Shown here: positions 41,290 through 44,996 of the stretch, in pieces
Layout of the letters: each line of letters opens with the position of its first letter
Position numbering within the stretch: position 1 is the stretch's first letter
NCBI GenBank assembly: GCA_902470815.1
Contig: CABRHS010000016.1
Location: forward strand, 1 to 44,996
Length of the DNA: 44,996 bases
Direction: 5' to 3'
Source of the DNA: an uncultured Collinsella sp.
Lineage (GTDB): Bacteria; Actinomycetota; Coriobacteriia; Coriobacteriales; Coriobacteriaceae
The notes under the pieces: generated by a model
The model's input: only the letters and a program-made list of their open reading frames with translations
What the model was told of the DNA's origin: nothing
Databases searched by the model: none
Position numbers and translations under genes: made by a program

Positions 41290-42009
41290 TTACAGGAGCT
41301 CGTCGTCTTGACGCTGCAAGACGACACCGTAATCGAAAGCGATGCCCACGGCGATGAGCAGCATGCCCAGCGCGAGCATCCATCCCGTCTCCGCGCCGAT
41401 CCCCCATACGCCCACCTTCCACATCCCTGCGGGGGTCAGGTAAAACGTCTGCGCCAAAGACGAGATGAGCCACCCCGCTCCATTGGAAAGCACGACGGCG
41501 AAGACGGCGATACGACCCGCGGACTTCAGGCGGCGCGCGGCCGCGGCGGTGAACGGGGTTCCCTCGCGCTCGATATCGCGGAAGAAGCGCACACCCTGAA
41601 GCAGCAGGAACGCCCCCATCAGCGTCGTGAGGACGTCAGCCGCCTCTTGGGCGGCGGGCACCGATTTATCCCAGTCAAAAAGCAGATAGCGGTCATCCGA
41701 TTCCGTCGACACAGAGCCGTCGTCCGCGACATCCCGATACGGGTCCTTGGCGAGATACCCGTACGCGGGATGGTCGACCTCTCCGTTGAACGATGCCCCC
41801 TCCCCGACGGACACCCAGCTCAACACCTCGGGCACAGCGGCGGGAAAGCGGTTCAGCGCGGAGACGGCAAGGAGCACGGCGGCCACTAGGCACAGCGCCG
41901 CCGCTCCCGCGCACACATATGCGGCCCGATGGGCGAACGTCGATAGCGCGCCAACTGCCTCATCGCGATGGATCGGCACTTCTTGCGCGAACATGACGGG
42001 AACCTTCAT
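41290..42009 (-). CDS. DUF2975-family membrane protein
   Basis: A 239-residue protein with four membrane segments (AAYVCAGAAALCLVAAVLLA; TLMGAFLLLQGVRFF; IAVFAVVLSNGAGWLI; GWMLALGMLLIAVGIAFDYG). The extracytoplasmic loop between the first two is about 75 residues and acidic (SVSTESDDRYLLFDWDKS). The C-terminal half matches DUF2975, seen next to YozG-type regulators. Function unknown. The ATG at 42009 is preferred for GGGAG nine bases upstream; an ATG three codons earlier overlaps it. It is the first gene of a two-gene operon. Confidence 0.82.
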   Translation of the reverse strand: MKVPVMFAQEVPIHRDEAVGALSTFAHRAAYVCAGAAALCLVAAVLLAVSALNRFPAAVPEVLSWVSVGEGASFNGEVDHPAYGYLAKDPYRDVADDGSVSTESDDRYLLFDWDKSVPAAQEAADVLTTLMGAFLLLQGVRFFRDIEREGTPFTAAAARRLKSAGRIAVFAVVLSNGAGWLISSLAQTFYLTPAGMWKVGVWGIGAETGWMLALGMLLIAVGIAFDYGVVLQRQDDELL

Positions 42010-42069
42010 CGTCACCATCTCCCAAACATCTCGAACACCCTTGCGTTCTACCCACGTTATTCCCCACTA

Positions 42070-42104
42070 TTAATGTTTGTCATTAATTATTTGCAAGTGA
42101 CAGG
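42070..42104 (-). promoter_or_regulatory. Promoter and dyad of DUF2975/XRE operon
   Basis: ATTAATG (42070-42076) and CATTAAT (42082-42088) form a perfect 7-bp dyad. On the minus strand a TTGCAA lies just upstream and TTAATA/TAATAG at the other end, about 17-18 bp apart, so the dyad fills the promoter spacer. A candidate operator for the XRE protein. Confidence 0.5.
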
Positions 42105-42163
42105 GCGAAGGGAAGCGAATTGCCGGCAAACGGCAAACCTGCCATCCGCTCCAAGACTTTTCC

Positions 42164-42191
42164 TTGACATATGAGCATACGTTCATATAAT
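42164..42191 (+). promoter_or_regulatory. Zinc-cassette promoter with SmtB/ArsR operator O1
   Basis: TTGACA (42164-42169) and TATAAT (42186-42191), both perfect consensus, are 16 bp apart. Between and over them is an imperfect palindrome, ATATGAGCAT/ACGTTCATAT (42169-42188), of the 12-2-12 type bound by ArsR/SmtB repressors. Confidence 0.85.
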
Positions 42192-42205
42192 CATTTGTAG
42201 TTGAT

Positions 42206-42225
42206 GTATGAGCATGTGTTCATAT
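42206..42225 (+). promoter_or_regulatory. Second SmtB/ArsR-type operator O2
   Basis: GTATGAGCAT/GTGTTCATAT repeats the O1 palindrome with few changes, 37 bp downstream. It lies in the transcribed leader directly before the ribosome site (AAGGAGG), so the repressor could block both initiation and early elongation. Confidence 0.75.
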
Positions 42226-42238
42226 GAAAGGAGGAGCC

Positions 42239-42598
42239 ATGGATACACACGAGAACCAGCACGGCCTGAACACCGACACGCCGGAGCGCGCTCTGGACGA
42301 CGCCGCGGAGTCCCTCCCCGAGGAGGAGCTACTCTACGACCTCGCCGACCTCTTCAAGGTCTTCAGCGACACCACGCGCATCAAGATCCTCTACGCCCTC
42401 ATGAACGACGAGAAGAGCGTCAACGAGATCGCCGAGAGCCTCGGCGCCTCGCAATCGGCCGTCTCCCATCAGCTGCGCATCCTCAAGCAGGCGCATCTGG
42501 TCAAATTCCGTCGCGACGGCCGCAACATCCACTACTCGCTCGCCGACGACCACGTCCTGACCATCCTCGATCAGGGCCTCACCCACATCTGCGAGTAG
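42239..42598 (+). CDS. ArsR/SmtB-family zinc/cadmium-sensing repressor
   Basis: A 119-residue winged-helix repressor: DLFKVFSDTTRIKILYALM, then the recognition helix GASQSAVSHQLRILKQAHL and the wing RRDGRNIHYSL. The last helix has the SmtB zinc-site pattern DxHx10HxxE exactly (Asp103, His105, His116, Glu119), with Glu119 being the final residue. There is no ELCVCDL-type site for arsenic, lead or cadmium in the recognition helix, so zinc (or cobalt/cadmium) is the likely inducer. The ATG after AAGGAGG is used. It is autoregulated through two palindromes in its promoter and leads the HMA/P1B-ATPase genes. Confidence 0.93.
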   Translation: MDTHENQHGLNTDTPERALDDAAESLPEEELLYDLADLFKVFSDTTRIKILYALMNDEKSVNEIAESLGASQSAVSHQLRILKQAHLVKFRRDGRNIHYSLADDHVLTILDQGLTHICE

Positions 42599-42606
42599 CC
42601 CCTCAT

Positions 42607-42635
42607 CTCAATTGGGGGACAGTCCCTCAATTGAG
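42607..42635. repeat. Palindromic repeat element, copy 2
   Basis: CTCAATTG (42607-42614) mirrors CAATTGAG (42628-42635) around GGGGAC/GTCCCT. It matches 26 of 29 positions of copy 1 (23539-23567). It lies 9 bp after the repressor stop and 68 bp before the HMA gene, so it may weaken transcription or stabilise mRNA between them. Confidence 0.8.
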
Positions 42636-42702
42636 GAGCCGCGAGTAAACGCCCATCCGGGCGCTCTCGATAGTTTTCCAAACCAACGGAAAGGAACCCA
42701 TC

Positions 42703-42921
42703 ATGCGTAAGGTATTCAAGCTCGACGAGATCGACTGCGCCGTGTGCGCCGGCAAGCTCGAGGACGTCATCAAGAAGCTCGACGGCGTCCAGGACGCCAA
42801 GATCAACTTCCTCACCCAGAAGCTCACCCTCGAGGCCGCCGACGAGGACTTCGACGCCGTCCTCGAGTCCGTGGTCAAGCTCACCGCCGAGGTCGAGCCC
42901 GACTGCGAGATCCTGCGCTAA
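42703..42921 (+). CDS. Stand-alone HMA metal-binding protein
   Basis: A 72-residue heavy-metal-associated domain. The metal pair is Cys12 and Cys15 in EIDCAVCAGK, where an acidic residue just before the first Cys favours divalent zinc or cadmium over copper. The rest is the normal ferredoxin-like fold (LEDVIKKLDGVQDAKINF). The P1B-ATPase that follows after 33 bp has no HMA domain of its own, so this is effectively its detached N-terminal domain or a metal chaperone for it. AAAGGA precedes the ATG. Confidence 0.9.
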   Translation: MRKVFKLDEIDCAVCAGKLEDVIKKLDGVQDAKINFLTQKLTLEAADEDFDAVLESVVKLTAEVEPDCEILR

Positions 42922-42954
42922 GGGTCGACTATTCCCATTGGAGGGGGTTTTACC

Positions 42955-44859
<1,905 letters not shown>

Positions 44860-44941
44860 CGCGGTCCCCGATGGCCGCCGACCCACCATCGAAGCGCGCA
44901 AACCAAAGCGCCGATCGGCATGAGAAAGGGCCCGTTCGCAG

Positions 44942-44996
44942 TGAACTGCCTCCCATTTCTTGGACACGAGAAATGGGAGGTTTTCTTATGTCCGAC
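44942..44996 (+). mobile_element. Left end of an IS3-family (IS150-group) insertion sequence
   Basis: From TGAACTGCC the sequence matches the left terminal repeat style of IS150 (TGTACTGCACCCATTTTGTT in the E. coli element, from memory): TGAACTGCCTCCCATTTCTT, then GGACACGAGAAATGGGAGG. Inside it, 44949-44960 and 44969-44980 form a 12-bp hairpin. The GGGAGG of that hairpin is also a ribosome site seven bases before an ATG at 44988 (Met-Ser-Asp), the expected start of orfA. The rest lies outside the window. Confidence 0.65.

Noticed and set aside
44949..44984. Hairpin plus T-run read as a simple terminator of the zinc operon
   Set aside because: The stem is part of a longer match to an IS150-type end and is followed by a ribosome site and ATG. 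It may still stop transcription, but the insertion-sequence reading explains more.

Overview
The window is high-GC DNA from a single bacterial chromosome with dense, strongly G/C-ending coding sequence. The gene content fits a gut anaerobe: ATP-dependent PEP carboxykinase, a lactate permease, a lactate racemase cassette, a serC-serA-DUF1015 neighbourhood and a type III-like restriction operon. With GTG/TTG starts and the recurring intergenic palindromes, this points to an actinobacterial Coriobacteriia lineage such as Collinsella or a close relative. That placement is inference; there is no rRNA or tRNA in the window.

Layout, 1-22 kb. The left edge holds a DEAD-box RNA helicase truncated by the window end, divergent from a copper cassette (copA, a CopZ-like chaperone, csoR) whose promoter carries a CsoR-type operator. 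Next come a zinc-ribbon membrane protein, an amidohydrolase, pckA, an L-lactate permease, a flippase-like exporter and a metallophosphatase. The serine region follows: serC and serA, a divergent TetR regulator and radical SAM protein, and a DUF1015 protein. No serB is present. An approximately 700-bp gene-poor stretch with a long inverted repeat leads to an HdeD-like protein, a MerR/TipAS regulator with a 19-bp-spacer promoter, a DUF1287 protein and two small hypothetical genes.

Layout, 23-33 kb. A tightly coupled four-gene operon on the minus strand reads SNF2 helicase, DUF4391, type III-like Mod, type III-like Res. It is the strongest candidate for an under-described defence system. Mod has an AT-rich central specificity region, and the operon ends at a palindromic element. 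A second copy of that palindrome lies at 42.6 kb and differs by a compensatory base-pair change.

Layout, 33-45 kb. This part holds a YaiI/UPF0178 protein, a His-rich metal permease, a UcpA-like dehydrogenase, a DEDD exonuclease next to a membrane-anchored polysaccharide deacetylase, and a Crp/Fnr regulator divergent from larA and a MIP channel (a lar-type lactate module without larB, larC or larE here). It continues with a DUF2975/XRE pair and a zinc/cadmium cassette: an SmtB-like ArsR repressor, a stand-alone HMA protein and a P1B-ATPase. The right edge appears to enter an IS150-group IS3-family insertion sequence.

Functional themes are metal homeostasis (two complete efflux cassettes, each with its own sensor), lactate and gluconeogenic carbon flow (lctP, larA, MIP, pckA), serine synthesis and phage/DNA defence.
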